From Mesorhabditis belari (Eukaryota; Nematoda; Chromadorea; Rhabditida; Rhabditidae), in contig CAUEEP010000939.1 in NCBI GenBank assembly GCA_958450365.1, forward strand, positions 682,001 to 746,000: a stretch of 64,000 nucleotides of DNA, in the 5' to 3' direction. How positions within the stretch are numbered: the first letter of the stretch is position 1; each line of letters opens with the position of its first letter. Made by a program: the position numbers and the translations under genes. This document shows, one piece after another, positions 55,901 to 61,814 of this stretch. Under the pieces are notes generated by a model. The model saw only the letters and a list, made by a program, of their open reading frames with translations, had not been told where the DNA came from and searched no databases.

Positions 55901-58900
55901 AAATCTGTGGCGGTGAATCGCGGAATGAAACGGACTGACACCTGAAAAGCTGAATTTTTTAAACAATGCTATTTCTAAACAATGCTATTTTTAAACAATG
56001 CCATTTTTAAACAATGCTATTTCTAACAATATAAATTCAACAATTGAATGAAAAAAGTGGATCTCGAAGAAAATTGACTAATGAGGAGTGTTTTTGTGAA
56101 TCGGAAAAGGGGAAAAGACGCCCGCCGTTGTCAAGGAATCTCTTTTTGGAGTCTCCCGAGATTTCTCTTCGTTTTTCTTTTTCTTTTCTTGAAATCTCAC
56201 AAAATCTAATGAGATCTTTGAGCACGGGAAAACAATTTTTAAAAATTGTGGAAAATCACAGGTCAGAGATTTGATTTTTATGCTTGAGCTTATTTGATAT
56301 TTGATCGGGCTTGAACTATTCAAATTCAGTGATTTAAATTCAGCTATTCAAATTGAGCTATTCAAACAGCTATTCAAACAGCTATTCAAATTCAGCTATT
56401 CAAATTCAGCCATTCAAATTCAGCTATTCAAATTCAGCCATTCAAATTCAACTATTCAAATTCAACTACTCAAATTGAGCTATTCAAATACAGCTATTCA
56501 AATTCAGCTATTCAAATTCAGCTATTCAAATCCAGCTATTCAAATTCAGCTATTCAAATTCAGCCATTCAAATTCAGCTATTCAAATTCAGCCATTCAAA
56601 TTCAACTATTCAAATTCAACTACTCAAATTGAGCTATTCAAATACAGCTATTCAAATTCAGCCATTCAAATTCAGCTATCCAAATTCAACTATTCAAATA
56701 CAGCTATTCAAATTCAGCCATTCAAATTCAACTATTCAAATTCAGCTATTCAAATTCAACTATTCAAATTCAACTACTCAAATTCAGCTATTCAAATACA
56801 GCTATTCAAATTCAGCCATTCAAATTCAGCTATTCAAATTCAGCTATTCAAATTCAGCTATTCAAATTCAGCTATTCAAATACAGCCATTCAAATTCAGC
56901 TATTCCAATTCAGCCATTCAAATTCAGCTATTCAAATTCATTTTCATTCATTCAAATTTCAACTTCATTTTCTTGGCTGTTTCTTGACAAATTGTTCTGA
57001 AATCTTGTCTACAAATAGAAATCAATAATTTGTAAACAAAATTTCAGATCGATCGACCAAGGCCGAGAAAACGAAGAAGTTACGTACGAGTTGAAATTTT
57101 TCTATTTCCAGTCAGTAACTTAACGTTAAGTTAGCTAAATTACTGATATCTTCATGTAAAACAAAGATATCGAGTTGATTGAGTTAAGTCTTGTAGTTAA
57201 TGAGAAGGCCTTGGAGATTGCGAAGTACCTTTAGCAATTGAATCTTTAACAATAGAATTTCTGAAGCTTTAGATCGAAGAATGGCCTTGAATCGAACAAA
57301 CAACAAGAACAAATTGAGCCAAATTCTTGAGTAGTTTTCGATTTGGATTGAAAAGCCATAAAGATACAGTATGCTATACGGTAAAAATCTTAGAACAAAC
57401 CTTTTTCCCTGTCAACGTTTGAAGGATGACGCCAAGTTGGGCACAATTTTCGATCGGTCTGAAGGTCTCAAAGATTGGATAATCAAATAAGTTTTTTTCT
57501 TGTACAATGTTGTCTAATGGACTAATGAACAGTTTAGCTTTTACTTTATCAAGAAAAAATCGAGAAACGATCCATCGGCTAGACGTTCACCGATCAACCA
57601 CGCGAAAAAACGACGTGAAGGAGAGCCACGTCGGAGAACGCCTTTTGTATCAACAACCTGCGAAGATTTTGGTTGACTATAAGATTTTGAATTGACTTTT
57701 GCAAAGTTATCTTATGTTTGGTAGTATTTTTGAAGCCTTCAAGCCATCAAGCTTCAAGCTTAAGTCATCAAGCTTCACGCTTAAGCCATCAAGCTTCAAG
57801 CTTAAGCCTTCAAGCTTCAAGCTTAAGTCATCAAGCTTCAAGCTTAAGTCATCAAGCTTCAAGCTTAAGCCTTCAAGCTTCAAGCTTAAGCCCAGCTAAA
57901 TTAAGTACTTTAAACTGTAAGATACAGTATACAAAGGACTAAAAAGGCCAGGCTTTTAACGTACTGGGTCAATGGGTATGAAAAATCGCTATTTTTCCGG
58001 ATAACGCAAATGGAGTATATTTAGAATGATTGTATGTAAAATATTGAATAAATCAGTTGTTTGTTTTAGCCATATTTCATACCCACCAACTCAATAGTAT
58101 AGTATAGATCCAGGTAATTAAACTATTCCTAATGAAGATATTCAATTTCCTACTGTATTCGGATCATTTGTAAGCGCCAATCGCCCATCGGCACACTGAA
58201 TATTCAGGCCACAGTTGCGCACCGAGCTTCTGCTTGTCGTGGCTTGGATGGAATCTGGAAAATCCTGACTTGTGCAAGCTAATTGTAAAGCTAATTGTAA
58301 AGCTAATTGTAAAGCTAATTGTAAAGCTAATTGTAAAGCTAATTGTACAAGCTAATTGTACAAGCTAATTGTACAAGCTAATTGTACAATCTACTTTGTT
58401 TAGTTTACAGTATTGCTTTGTACCTTTGTACCTTTGTACAGATTTACGTTCTCGCCACGTTGAAACACGGCATCCCGTCCGATCTGCCAACTTTAAAGCA
58501 ACGTTGGACTCGGTTAGTCGCAGATTCGGAGTTTATCCCAAACGCAGGGCAATGTAACGCACCGTGCCAGGGCAATGTAACGCACCGTGCCAGGGCAATG
58601 TAACGCACCGTGCCAGGGCAATGTAACGCACAATGTAACGCAAATTAAACTACGGGTTGGCTTTAACTACATAACCACATTAAACTACATAAACTGCAGC
58701 CATTAATAAACGATTATTTCCTTTCATTCGCCAGCATCTTCAAAATAATGATCATTGACTTTCAAGAGTTAAGCTTACTTTAAGAATTTGAAGTCCTGTT
58801 ATGGCATTTCGTAGTTTAGGTTACGTTTAAGTTTAGATCTCAATAGGATTTGTTTCTGTATTGTGATTGATTGCTTGAATTGATTGAATTGATTGAATAA

Positions 58901-59029
58901 ATAAGTATATACTTTACCTTGTAAAGTCCTAGGATTTGTGTCGAAATCGTAGGCGATAAGGTGGACACCCGGTTGCACTGATCCCCGTGTTGTTTCCGCT
59001 AGCGAATGAACTATGACACAGGAAGACAT
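28921..59029 (-). CDS. nekl-1: NEK8/9-like Ser/Thr kinase with RCC1 repeats, 27 exons, about 897 aa
   Basis: Exons (5' to 3'): 59029-58918, 58254-58154, 57657-57602, 57458-57401, 55941-55886, 54883-54738, 53854-53739, 53696-53593, 53222-53103, 51371-51303, 51222-51120, 41584-41456, 40399-40289, 40198-40055, 38308-38210, 37353-37262, 36880-36770, 35971-35860, 35615-35546, 35464-35376, 33960-33870, 32079-31946, 30628-30516, 30207-30142, 29593-29474, 29334-29256, 29013-28921. The sum is 2694 nt, one open frame. The kinase (about 168-430) has [14 protein letters not shown], Lys197 in [20 protein letters not shown] at 309-311, [10 protein letters not shown] and [12 protein letters not shown], so it looks catalytically complete. 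[11 protein letters not shown] is close to NEK9. From about 476, RCC1-type repeats follow ([47 protein letters not shown]). Such kinases act in cilia, endocytosis and mitosis. Exons 1-5 form an unusual N-terminus of unknown family and might be a separate gene, and the exon 6 and 16 acceptors are weak. One intron holds a retrotransposon. Confidence 0.82.
29723..29797 (+). repeat. tRNA-derived repeat (GATCCGGGTTCGAC family)
   Basis: ATGGCGCAGTGGATAGCGCG forms a good D-arm, and GATCCGGGTTCGACCCC carries the B box. The ends do not pair into an acceptor stem, so it is a SINE-like pol III relic. It lies in the NEK intron between 30142 and 29593. Confidence 0.6.
29905..30112. repeat. CAGACGGA/CAGACAGA microsatellite
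   Basis: About 25 tetramer pairs of GACAGACG and GACAGATA. It ends with TATATATAGTAGAT 20 bp before the donor of exon 24, and belongs to the same family as 3590-3980. Confidence 0.8.
30885..31908. mobile_element. Diverged mariner-type element in NEK intron
   Basis: Ends are ATTAGGCTTTACAGAAAGTC and GACTTTTGGACAGCCTAAT, with CAATTGGTGCATTTGTTGG near the right end as in the elements at 15604 and 42293. The inside (31405-31575) has three copies of a 60-bp unit containing CATTTGCGAAAAACCGTTTC. No intact transposase. Confidence 0.6.
32133..33380 (+). mobile_element. Mariner transposon, nearly full length, inactivated
   Basis: Terminal inverted repeats TTAGGTTGGCAACTTAATAA and its inverse bound the element, with TA on both sides. 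It sits in the NEK intron between exons 21 and 22, in the opposite orientation to the gene. Confidence 0.88.
32290..33300 (+). pseudogene. Mariner transposase, two frame breaks
   Basis: ATG at 32290 opens the N-terminal HTH part ([20 protein letters not shown]). A 17-bp tandem duplication (GGCAGAAATATTTGAAG) at 32550-32585 throws the frame. The second frame then carries the rest: [33 protein letters not shown] and [10 protein letters not shown], which are mariner catalytic-core signatures with the Asp residues present. About 15 bp are missing after SDY near 33140, so the tail ([20 protein letters not shown]) is again out of frame. Not functional as it stands. Confidence 0.85.
33381..33852 (+). 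mobile_element. tRNA-like piece and truncated second mariner copy
   Basis: 33400-33460 on the minus strand has GGTCAAGGGTTCAATTCC, a B-box-like tRNA relic. 33583-33852 repeats the 3' part of the neighbouring mariner (GGGAGAAAAGTTCGATGATC onwards) and ends with the same inverted repeat. This copy keeps the bases missing near 33140 but has a 19-bp repeat at 33640-33672. Confidence 0.75.
34050..34426. other. NEK intron, no further feature
   Basis: A short open frame rich in F and L at 34069-34308 has no splice context or recognisable domain. Confidence 0.4.
34427..35128. mobile_element. Large palindromic MITE with tRNA-like core
   Basis: Arms of about 280 bp (34427-34710 and 34837-35128) are near-perfect inverse copies. 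The outer ends TTGGGTTGATGGAAAAGTCC resemble mariner ends. The 125-bp loop contains GGTCGCTGGTTCGACTTCC, a B-box-like sequence. The same 45-residue open frame appears on both arms simply because they are inverse copies. Confidence 0.85.
36110..36690. mobile_element. Element enclosing an 18-bp minisatellite
   Basis: GTATTTATTCTAATAGAAGC at 36117 and the inverse GCTTCTATTAGAATTATT at 36670 bracket an array (36135-36475) of about 17 copies of GCTTCAGGAGAAGCACAG. The last five copies are ragged. The array's open frame (GEAQAS on +) is a 6-codon artefact. NEK intron between exons 17 and 18. Confidence 0.75.
36930..37012. repeat. Hairpin family member
   Basis: An imperfect palindrome with CAACCTTTCTGGCGTACTC and its inverse; related to 6955-7056. 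Confidence 0.5.
37130..37226. repeat. GTACTTGACTAGTACTA repeats
   Basis: Three copies of TGACTGTAAGCCAATT joined by GTACTTGACTAGTACT words. Confidence 0.7.
37483..38038. repeat. 20-22-bp tandem array in NEK intron 15
   Basis: About 26 copies of TTAGGCGTACTTTCAGTACT or TTAGGCGTACTTTCTGTTAA. Each unit starts with the telomere hexamer TTAGGC, but the unit as a whole is not telomeric. Confidence 0.85.
38319..38537. mobile_element. 219-bp MITE (family A) 10 bp from an exon
   Basis: Ends TTTTCTCTAATAGTAGTGCA and the inverse GTGCACTATTGTTAGAGAAA. Copies lie at 51586-51797 and 51827-52042. It abuts the pyrimidine tract of the acceptor of NEK exon 15. Confidence 0.8.
38538..39960. mobile_element. 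Foldback element with tRNA-like arms around a satellite
   Basis: 38641-38753 and 39840-39952 are inverse copies. Each arm has a tRNA-like piece (GGCTAAAAGCCCTG, GGAGGTCAAGAATTCAATCC) followed by TATATGTCGTAGCCGTTTAC. Between them, 39075-39838 is an array of about 60 copies of GCTATTAGATTA with GATAAGCT variants; copies near 39410-39530 are damaged. A third TCGTAGCCGTTTACG end is at 38543 and another at 60015-60050. Confidence 0.8.
40528..40608 (-). repeat. tRNA-derived repeat
   Basis: Minus strand: CGTGGCGCAGTCGGGAGTGG, GTCTACAGCCCACACGGC, then CTCGGGTTCGACCCCC. Pol III A and B boxes are present; the acceptor stem is absent. Confidence 0.6.
40720..40795 (+). repeat. tRNA-derived repeat
   Basis: GCCGTGGCGCAGTCGGGTGC, GTCTACAACCCATACGATCC, then TGGTTCGGTCCCC. 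It is the same family as 40528-40608 but on the other strand, 110 bp away, so the two form an inverted pair. Confidence 0.6.
41634..42120. mobile_element. Mariner-type MITE, truncated on the right
   Basis: TTAGGTTGATGCATAAGTCT at the left and about 300 bp shared with 42293-42600. After 41945 the sequence departs, and its minus strand reads [20 protein letters not shown], a possible old transposase scrap. No right inverted end. Confidence 0.65.
42293..42828. mobile_element. Mariner-type MITE, complete, 536 bp
   Basis: TTAGGTTGATGCATAAGTCT at the left, and its inverse GACTTAGGCATCAACCTA at the right, bordered by TA. It directly abuts the mariner remnant that starts at 42829. Confidence 0.85.
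42829..43332 (-). pseudogene. Mariner transposase 3' half, cut by the BEL insertion
   Basis: The element end TTAGGGTGAACCAAAAGTTT is at 42832. On the minus strand the frame from 43330 to 42893 reads [20 protein letters not shown], then [27 protein letters not shown] and a full C-terminus. The frame is open up to the LTR border at 43332. The other side of the LTR element keeps only the far end of this mariner (50962-50993, AAACTTTTGGTTCACCCTAA), so the N-terminal half was already gone when the retrotransposon landed. Confidence 0.85.
43333..43719 (-). repeat. 3' LTR
   Basis: 387 bp, with TGTAAGAAATATATGG at the window-left end. It matches the other LTR throughout as far as I can see. Confidence 0.93.
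44014..44649 (-). CDS. Third ORF of the BEL element: coiled-coil plus nucleocapsid-like zinc region, about 211 aa
   Basis: The frame is open from upstream of an ATG at 44649. A splice acceptor, TTTCTTCTTCCAG, lies 6 nt before that ATG, suggesting expression from a spliced mRNA; an in-frame ATG further up is at about 44691. Residues about 40-125 are charged and helical ([32 protein letters not shown]). Residues about 129-200 are Cys/His-rich: [15 protein letters not shown], then [17 protein letters not shown] and [15 protein letters not shown]. The spacing copies the element's own Gag zinc region ([43 protein letters not shown]), so this looks like a duplicated nucleocapsid module. It takes the place where retroviruses have env, but has no signal peptide or membrane segment. 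Confidence 0.75.
   Translation of the reverse strand: MTTPENAGKADQTIPNKVRIVKQETKPTKVGDRDGIGIVKDIKKAIEESTKAVTENVCTESMSTLLATKGHIQEEMANLKESLMKHIDKSISDMKDEIVREIQSGKRRGSEYKEAPEVKKATMTFATKNCFFCEKSDCNDATKCALRINYVERMRIASRNGLCISRNCLKNHGGTCSKPRVRCSFCNGPHHVAYCEELERQGYRGKGSSRH
44869..49113 (-). CDS. pol: BEL/Pao Pol: protease, reverse transcriptase, RNase H, integrase (1414 aa)
   Basis: Aspartic protease with [12 protein letters not shown] at about 91-102. Reverse transcriptase with [15 protein letters not shown] and the active-site box MYVDNLFAG near 494. RNase H with [11 protein letters not shown] near 666 and [14 protein letters not shown]. Integrase with the HHCC zinc site ([13 protein letters not shown] near 999, CVACK) and the DDE core (GIDYIGP near 1067, IISDNATTF near 1130, [15 protein letters not shown]). 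The domain order is that of BEL/Pao elements. The ORF overlaps gag by 134 nt in the +1 frame relative to gag, so Pol is probably made by frameshifting or its own start. The RT box has YVDN where YVDD is usual. No stop interrupts the frame. Confidence 0.95.
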   Translation of the reverse strand: MFNPPQQDIFLKIHKWTAVRSFFVPSMRSQQVIQPKIQRQTAINKAPESSTQIPSLLCYNSSQINRKVRVTSMLQVVAKNEDYQINESANILLDTGSTDSFITKRFVQKLKLKASTTKDLKIRTAIGAESSINTKCYKVLLQNKKAFEDNLPDAFILDVMELPSLPPANMAIGDVPEVEEVNIDIIIGQNACWKVIKPEPWTKHPSGLVQIQTKLGTVKCGELDLKSNPKVKQITNISTAIGTISEENFWDLERIGINESPEAKAAEKEQEEVVERFKKEVEIINGEVHVKFPWIEKNPRINDNFKLATQYLHSLTKQLKRKPELLAKYSEEFRKQMEQGILEEAPRKVENAISFYIPHQAVIKEVSRTTKLRIVLNASACMKGQKSLNEIMHQGPSLIPNMIGILLRLRTFPILLTADLEKAYHQIHLQDSERDSVRILWLKDPNEPVSFQNLKLLRYTRTPFGIKASAFLLTMSILYMLEQNYPDLKEEVRENMYVDNLFAGAHNEVEAIQKYKTYKKVFGGMKMNIREFSSNNERVLNSIPVEDKIEENSMKLLGMLWDSSADTLSQTTKIQAERPLTKRKIIQAIASNFDPIGIATPLMVEAKSFYQSLWAIKDLKWDDALPKQQIEQWNAIEEKFGDETTITIPRFTHTMENSDKIRLIIFADASAKAFAVVAYLQIKNGKKFESSIIFAKNRLSPTKVIATIPKMELLALECAHKQAKYIWKEIKLKIQEILIFGDSEVALKWLTQTKSRKNAGKFVKNRVENIIKIQEDFQKDQVAIKLYHISGKLNPADYGTKGIDAKQLAASSWLNGPVFLQSEDEYWPKEVQRYKNSESLDETEAAESSILANLVYEKQEKLIDTERFSSYTKLARASAKFLFCTNSWMSKIRKTPTVSMLIPSKFDGAPHITDVDHLKVPSSESYLKNARLLLIKQNQSENWEKMKGKLYDAEMDEIGIYRKVDRISKTLQNLQNSKPIILFAHDHFCTLIIRHHHEQKGHAGTGSTLASLRQKFWIFKGRQAVKNVTEKCVACKMFNGLPYKQPPWAPFPNIRTKRSLPFEHTGIDYIGPQLVFDQAADGEIQVWIIIFTCVSTRNIHLEIVNSLSTSMFLESLRKFCARRGKPKLIISDNATTFKLAQKFVKNGEQNEESSYIQNTLADYGIDWKFTTPFAPWQGGIYERLVGCVKLALGKIKCGRIMSRQFLEVIVIEIEGFINSRPLTYLDEHQSELLIRPIDFLLPGVKLNLEVESSPDQNDIEYQNKVIQSHEDVKKRIKATEYYLDLVWKTFRTSYLQSLRERERKQKHKRNSKVSIKVGEIVLIMKEDAKRGTYAKGMVVKLMEGADGKVRAALIRTGNYKQIERPVNLLIPLEIRSEIEDIKQRNDTPNTIPKRNFPRGAKVAINYRENPDEEI
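48980..50539 (-). CDS. gag: BEL/Pao Gag (519 aa)
   Basis: The ATG lies about 35 nt after the 5' LTR. The N-terminal part is helical. The middle (about 145-360) has [20 protein letters not shown] and [19 protein letters not shown], as in the DUF1759-type Gag of Pao elements. The zinc knuckles are [14 protein letters not shown] (about 385), [15 protein letters not shown] and [15 protein letters not shown] low-complexity N/S tail follows. It packages the element RNA in cytoplasmic particles; this role is taken from the family. Confidence 0.92.
   Translation of the reverse strand: MAQKLITRVKAQMTRALNSGLAFEESSLKLIRDLEVENNPGKVEKLLTQSDTDVAKMNNYKERVDEIRDGEVQSFTPEEVEEWGEYLEGKDEDYEKLLDLIFNLKLAMKQAREKSTGQPSGKDIQCLSSIAANASDNESDDGRGGMAQLQRGYFQLNIPDFDGSYENWHNYWKIFDKYVHSTRHDDLVKLNVLTQTCRGKAVRFIKNASKNGNFYQSAITNLKNYYENPQIQKAAIANAIESVPRSSNQIDDMFDTFYDMKSLLESLEEQGENVESVLMKREIKTKFPISIIAKIDEKERDSGDEWNTTKLMQKIEIEIQARQNYEALRSLDKRTHQKVEDTPRKFNSDKFNSNRFNSNGFSSNNFAKAQQNEVRKCIFCARNNHKAKDCREMARMDLQRIMECVRTARVCAICFGGGHIANACRHERCQKCQGQHHTNTCRKSGPNLGNRVNTFRQNTASNLNYLQVQENSNNGYVQPAATGYFSQNSQMDCGSEFFRAINEEPASHPAKNSTANSNQ
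50575..50961 (-). repeat. 5' LTR (promoter and R region)
   Basis: 387 bp, matching 43333-43719. For this minus-strand element it is the upstream LTR and should hold the promoter. Just inside it, CGCAGGCCGGGAAAC is the likely primer-binding region; its match to a tRNA-Gly 3' end is only partial. Confidence 0.9.
50962..50995 (-). mobile_element. Far end of the mariner split by BEL
   Basis: After the AATGC target duplication, AAACTTTTGGTTCACCCTAA is the inverse of the mariner end at 42832. Confidence 0.85.
51586..51797. mobile_element. MITE family A, second copy
   Basis: ACCGTATTTTCTCTAATAGT at the left and ATTAGAGAGAAAACGGTA at the right; about 90% like 38319-38537 by eye. Two GGACGTCCG palindromes lie just upstream at 51515-51575. 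Confidence 0.8.
51827..52042. mobile_element. MITE family A, third copy
   Basis: In direct orientation 30 bp after the second copy, with the same internal CATCGTCAGCTACATTTTCC. Confidence 0.8.
52208..52503. mobile_element. Mariner-type MITE, diverged
   Basis: TTACGTTGGTGAATAAGTCT at the left, AGACTTATCGGTCAATCCAAT at the right (inverse), with TA borders. Confidence 0.65.
52538..52662. repeat. 19-bp tandem repeat
   Basis: Six copies of CTTTCTTTGGCCTTCTTGG and variants. Confidence 0.8.
52788..53012. repeat. 22-bp tandem repeat
   Basis: About nine copies of TTATCTCTCTAAATTTGGTT in NEK intron 9. Confidence 0.75.
53385..53460. repeat. CTGTTGCTGCTTA repeat
   Basis: Five copies of GCTGTTGCTGCTTA-type units in NEK intron 8. 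Confidence 0.7.
53925..54706. mobile_element. Foldback element with two minisatellites and a tRNA-like core
   Basis: Arms AGTCAAGCTGGCTTTTTGAC (53937) and the inverse AAAAAGCCAGCTTGACTTGG (54659). Inside: GCGCAGGTGGCGCATCACAG repeats (54000-54070), a tRNA-like stretch (54093-54177: GTGGCCTAGAGGATAGTGC, then GTGGTGGGTTCGAGTCCCAC with a paired T-arm), and AAATATCCCGCGTTTATGTG repeats (54540-54625). It lies in NEK intron 6. Confidence 0.65.
55440..55845. repeat. AAGAATGGCTA tandem array
   Basis: About 37 copies of an 11-bp unit (GGCTAAAGAAT, GGCTCAAGGAT, GGCTAAAGAAC) in NEK intron 5. Confidence 0.85.
56320..56948. repeat. 14-bp tandem array
   Basis: About 44 copies of CAAATTCAGCTATT with CAGCCATT, CAACTATT and CAACTACT variants, in NEK intron 4. 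The long open frame ([14 protein letters not shown]) is a 42-bp repeat artefact. Confidence 0.88.
57726..57898. repeat. 21-bp tandem repeat
   Basis: Eight copies of CAAGCTTCAAGCTTAAGTCAT in NEK intron 2. The unit contains nested AAGCTT/CTTAAG palindromes. Confidence 0.85.
58268..58392. repeat. 12-13-bp tandem repeat
   Basis: About nine copies of AAGCTAATTGTA, 14 bp upstream of NEK exon 2 in gene orientation. Confidence 0.8.
58545..58645. repeat. 23-bp tandem repeat
   Basis: Four copies of GGGCAATGTAACGCACCGTG in NEK intron 1. Confidence 0.8.
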
Positions 59030-59282
59030 CTAGACAATAATATATGTAGTTTAGATTATTGCCCGAATGACTATATATGAAGCTATCGTAATATTAGTTA
59101 AACACTCATTGGAGTTTTAAAGCGAAAAACACCCGTTGGAGCTTGAAAATGATTACGGCGTTAAGATCGACTTTTTAAGCTTGTTCCTCTCAAATAAAAC
59201 ATGTCACTTCGAGCAATATTTTTTGAAAATTGATACTTTTTAGAAAACACTTTTTTAATATATTTATATTATAGATTATTAT

Positions 59283-59896
59283 TAGGTTGTTCGGATATAA
59301 ACAAGCGTTGCTAAACTTATTGCTGTGAGAGAAGCTTTTAAAACATGTCTTTCTGTATTTAAAAGTACGTTATCTTGTGCATATTTGGAATCTTTTTAAA
59401 CGGATAACTTCTTATTTTTAAGATCTTTTTTCTTGCTTTAGATGACCGACTTAAAACATCAAGTTCGCGTCTGCCTACTTTACGACATCAAACTGGGCAA
59501 AACAGCCACAGAATCCCATCGAGATTTGGTCAAAGCATTTGGGAAGATGTATTGTCCGAAAGCCGATGCCGAGCCTGGTTCCCAGACTTGGCGCCTTCCG
59601 ACTACCATCTGTTCCGATCAATGCACCACTCCTTGGCCGAGAAAAAGTTCAAGAACCGTGACGAGGTCCAAATTTGGGTGTCCAACTTCTTCGAGTCGCA
59701 GCCGGTCGAGTTCTTCAAGAAGGGCATTCATTCTCTGCGTGAACGTTGGCGACAAGTCATTGATGCAGATGGCGAATAGCTTTTGGATTAATGTATTGCT
59801 ATCTTGTTTTTATAATAAAATAAACTTTTAACGAAAACGCGCATTTCTTTTTTACCAACCTAATAAAACGCTCTTTTATATACGAACAACCTAATA
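59283..59896 (+). mobile_element. Internally deleted mariner, about 614 bp
   Basis: Ends ATTAGGTTGTTCGGATATAA and the inverse at 59877-59896. ATG at 59442 starts a transposase N-terminus (DLKHQVRVCLLYDIKLGKTA). After about 35 codons it joins, out of frame, to the C-terminus (DLAPSDYHLFRSMHHS, HSLRERWRQVIDADGE). The catalytic middle is gone, so it can only move with help from another copy. Confidence 0.85.
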
Positions 59897-59899
59897 GAT

Positions 59900-60258
59900 T
59901 ATTACATTATTATATTATTATATTATTATATTAATCTACTATTATTATACAGTGATGGGAAAAAGTATTGGGCTCCTAAAATTTTTAATTTTTTTAAACG
60001 GCTAGCCGTTAATGATTCGTTAGCGGCTGAATTTCGTAAACGGCTACGACATATATAACGCCATTCGTCTGTCCGTCTGTCTGTCCGAGGCTTTTATTCG
60101 GGGAATTGAGCTAGGGAGCTGAAAACTCCCGTTTTAAGGTAAAAAAAATTGGCTGGTTCCGAATCTGAAGTCCGTCTGTAAAAAACATCATTTCCCGCCG
60201 AGTTATTCGACTGTAAAATTTACAACGACCGCCCAATACATTTCACGCCAAATTTTTT
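59900..60258. other. Intergenic repeat fragments
   Basis: TATTA repeats at 59900-59950, a TCGTAGCCGTTTACG end (inverse) at 60015-60050 as in the 38538 element, and CTGTCCGT repeats at 60065-60095 of the 3590-3980 family. Confidence 0.5.
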
Positions 60259-60720
60259 ACAGTCATGGACAAAAGTATGGGAACTTTTTCAAAACATTCA
60301 AAAATTGCGTTTCTCTCTTGATTTTTGGCATTTTCCGAATTTACTTTCAATAATTGAAACTTATTGAAGTGAATACTTATTGAAACGCGTAGTTTTTGCA
60401 AAATTTTAGTAGTAAGTTTTTGGATTGCGTCAAATAATGCTTTGCTTTAATAATGTGATTAAAAGTTAATTCGGAAAGTGCCAAAAATCAAGAGAAAAAC
60501 GCCATTTTTGAGTTTTGAAAGTTCCGTAACCGTATTGGAACCGTGTTTGAACCGTATTGGAACCGTATTTGAACCGTATTGGAACCGTGTTTGAACCGTA
60601 TTGGAACCGTATTGGAACCGTGTTTGAACCGTATTGGAACCGTATTGGAACCATTTCAAACGAATACAGTTGAAAATTTTTGAGTTTTGAAAAAGTTCCC
60701 ATACTTTTGTCCATAACTGT
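60259..60720. mobile_element. Foldback element with GAACCGTATT satellite
   Basis: Left ACAGTCATGGACAAAAGTAT and right ATACTTTTGTCCATAACTGT are inverse. Inner arms AAGTTCC/TTTTGAG and AATCAAGAGAAA also pair. 60523-60655 is about nine copies of GTATTGGAACC or GTTTGAACC, the same satellite as at 9828-10418. Confidence 0.75.
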
Positions 60721-61427
60721 AAGAGGGGGAATTGCAAATTTTAGCAAAGCAGCCGCGTAGCTGGTATTAAGAGCACTGATAAACACTAATGTCTAAAGTG
60801 AAACTAGCAGAGATATTTTGGTATGACTCATAAAGTAAATTGAGATTAAACAAAGCAAATGAGGCTCAAGTTGGATTTGAAAAGTCTTGAATATTGACTC
60901 AAGTATGGTTCAGACAAAAAAACACAATTTTATAATGGGTCCGCGTAAAATTGGGACTGGAAAAATCACTGGGGGTTGCCGTTGGAGACCTCTTCCCACT
61001 CTTTTCCTCTACACAAAGTGAAATTGTGAGAAAATTCAATGGTGAAACATTTTCCCATCGTACAAATTGTAGAGTATTAGATTATCAAAGACTAAGGTAG
61101 TTTTGAGATCATGGTACATGAAAGCTTTTGAAAATGGTATGGTAGAAAGATAGATTTCACTTCAGAAGCTCCAAAGTGACATTCAAATAAGGATTTTTAT
61201 CCATTTGCAGTTGTTATCTATGCTAAACTGTCATAGGTCCAAAAAAAGTACAAAAAACTAATATTTCAGACTTTTGATTTGTTTTTGAAATCAAAAAATC
61301 GGTCTTTTGGCCGTTTATGTATCTATGTGACGGGTTGCCCAGCAAAAAAATTATTGCCACAAAGAAAAAAATATCAAAAAGTCTTTGGAGTTGTTCTTTT
61401 GACGTACTTTGTTCTCAAAAAAGCAAA
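60721..61427. other. Intergenic, no gene recognised
   Basis: A block AAAATTATTGCCACAAAG at 61349-61424 is repeated at 62206-62282. Confidence 0.45.
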
Positions 61428-61535
61428 CACCCCTTTCTAGTGCACGGAATTCTTCATTTTTCTTCCAGCAACGATTAATGCCAGTGAGAAAGGGTTCAAT
61501 GCACCAGAAAGGGTGTGCTTGCAATAATTGAGCAC
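61428..61535. repeat. Hairpin family member
   Basis: CACCCCTTTCTAGTGCAC and the inverse GTGTGCTTGC arms; relative of 6955-7056. Confidence 0.55.
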
Positions 61536-61814
61536 AAAGACCAATGAAAGTAAAATCTGGAAAAAGACTGAAAATTCTGTTGACCTATTAGAGCAAGTGA
61601 CTTACCGTAAATACTGTAATAGTACCCCACGCCCCTCGTACAGTCGCGTAGTCGCTAAGTTTTTTAGTAATTCATTTTTTCAAACCGCCCGTACTTTCAA
61701 AAAATGCGTCTTTGGTATCAAAAAAAAGCTCTGAATTTCAGCTATTTTTTGATACCTAAACGCGCATTGTAGCATAAACCAGTGTCGAGAAAAACTCGTT
61801 CAAAGCTAGACTAG

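Noticed and set aside
56301..57000. 228-aa and 123-aa open frames
   Set aside because: Both read through the 14-bp array; the 42-bp period explains the open frame.
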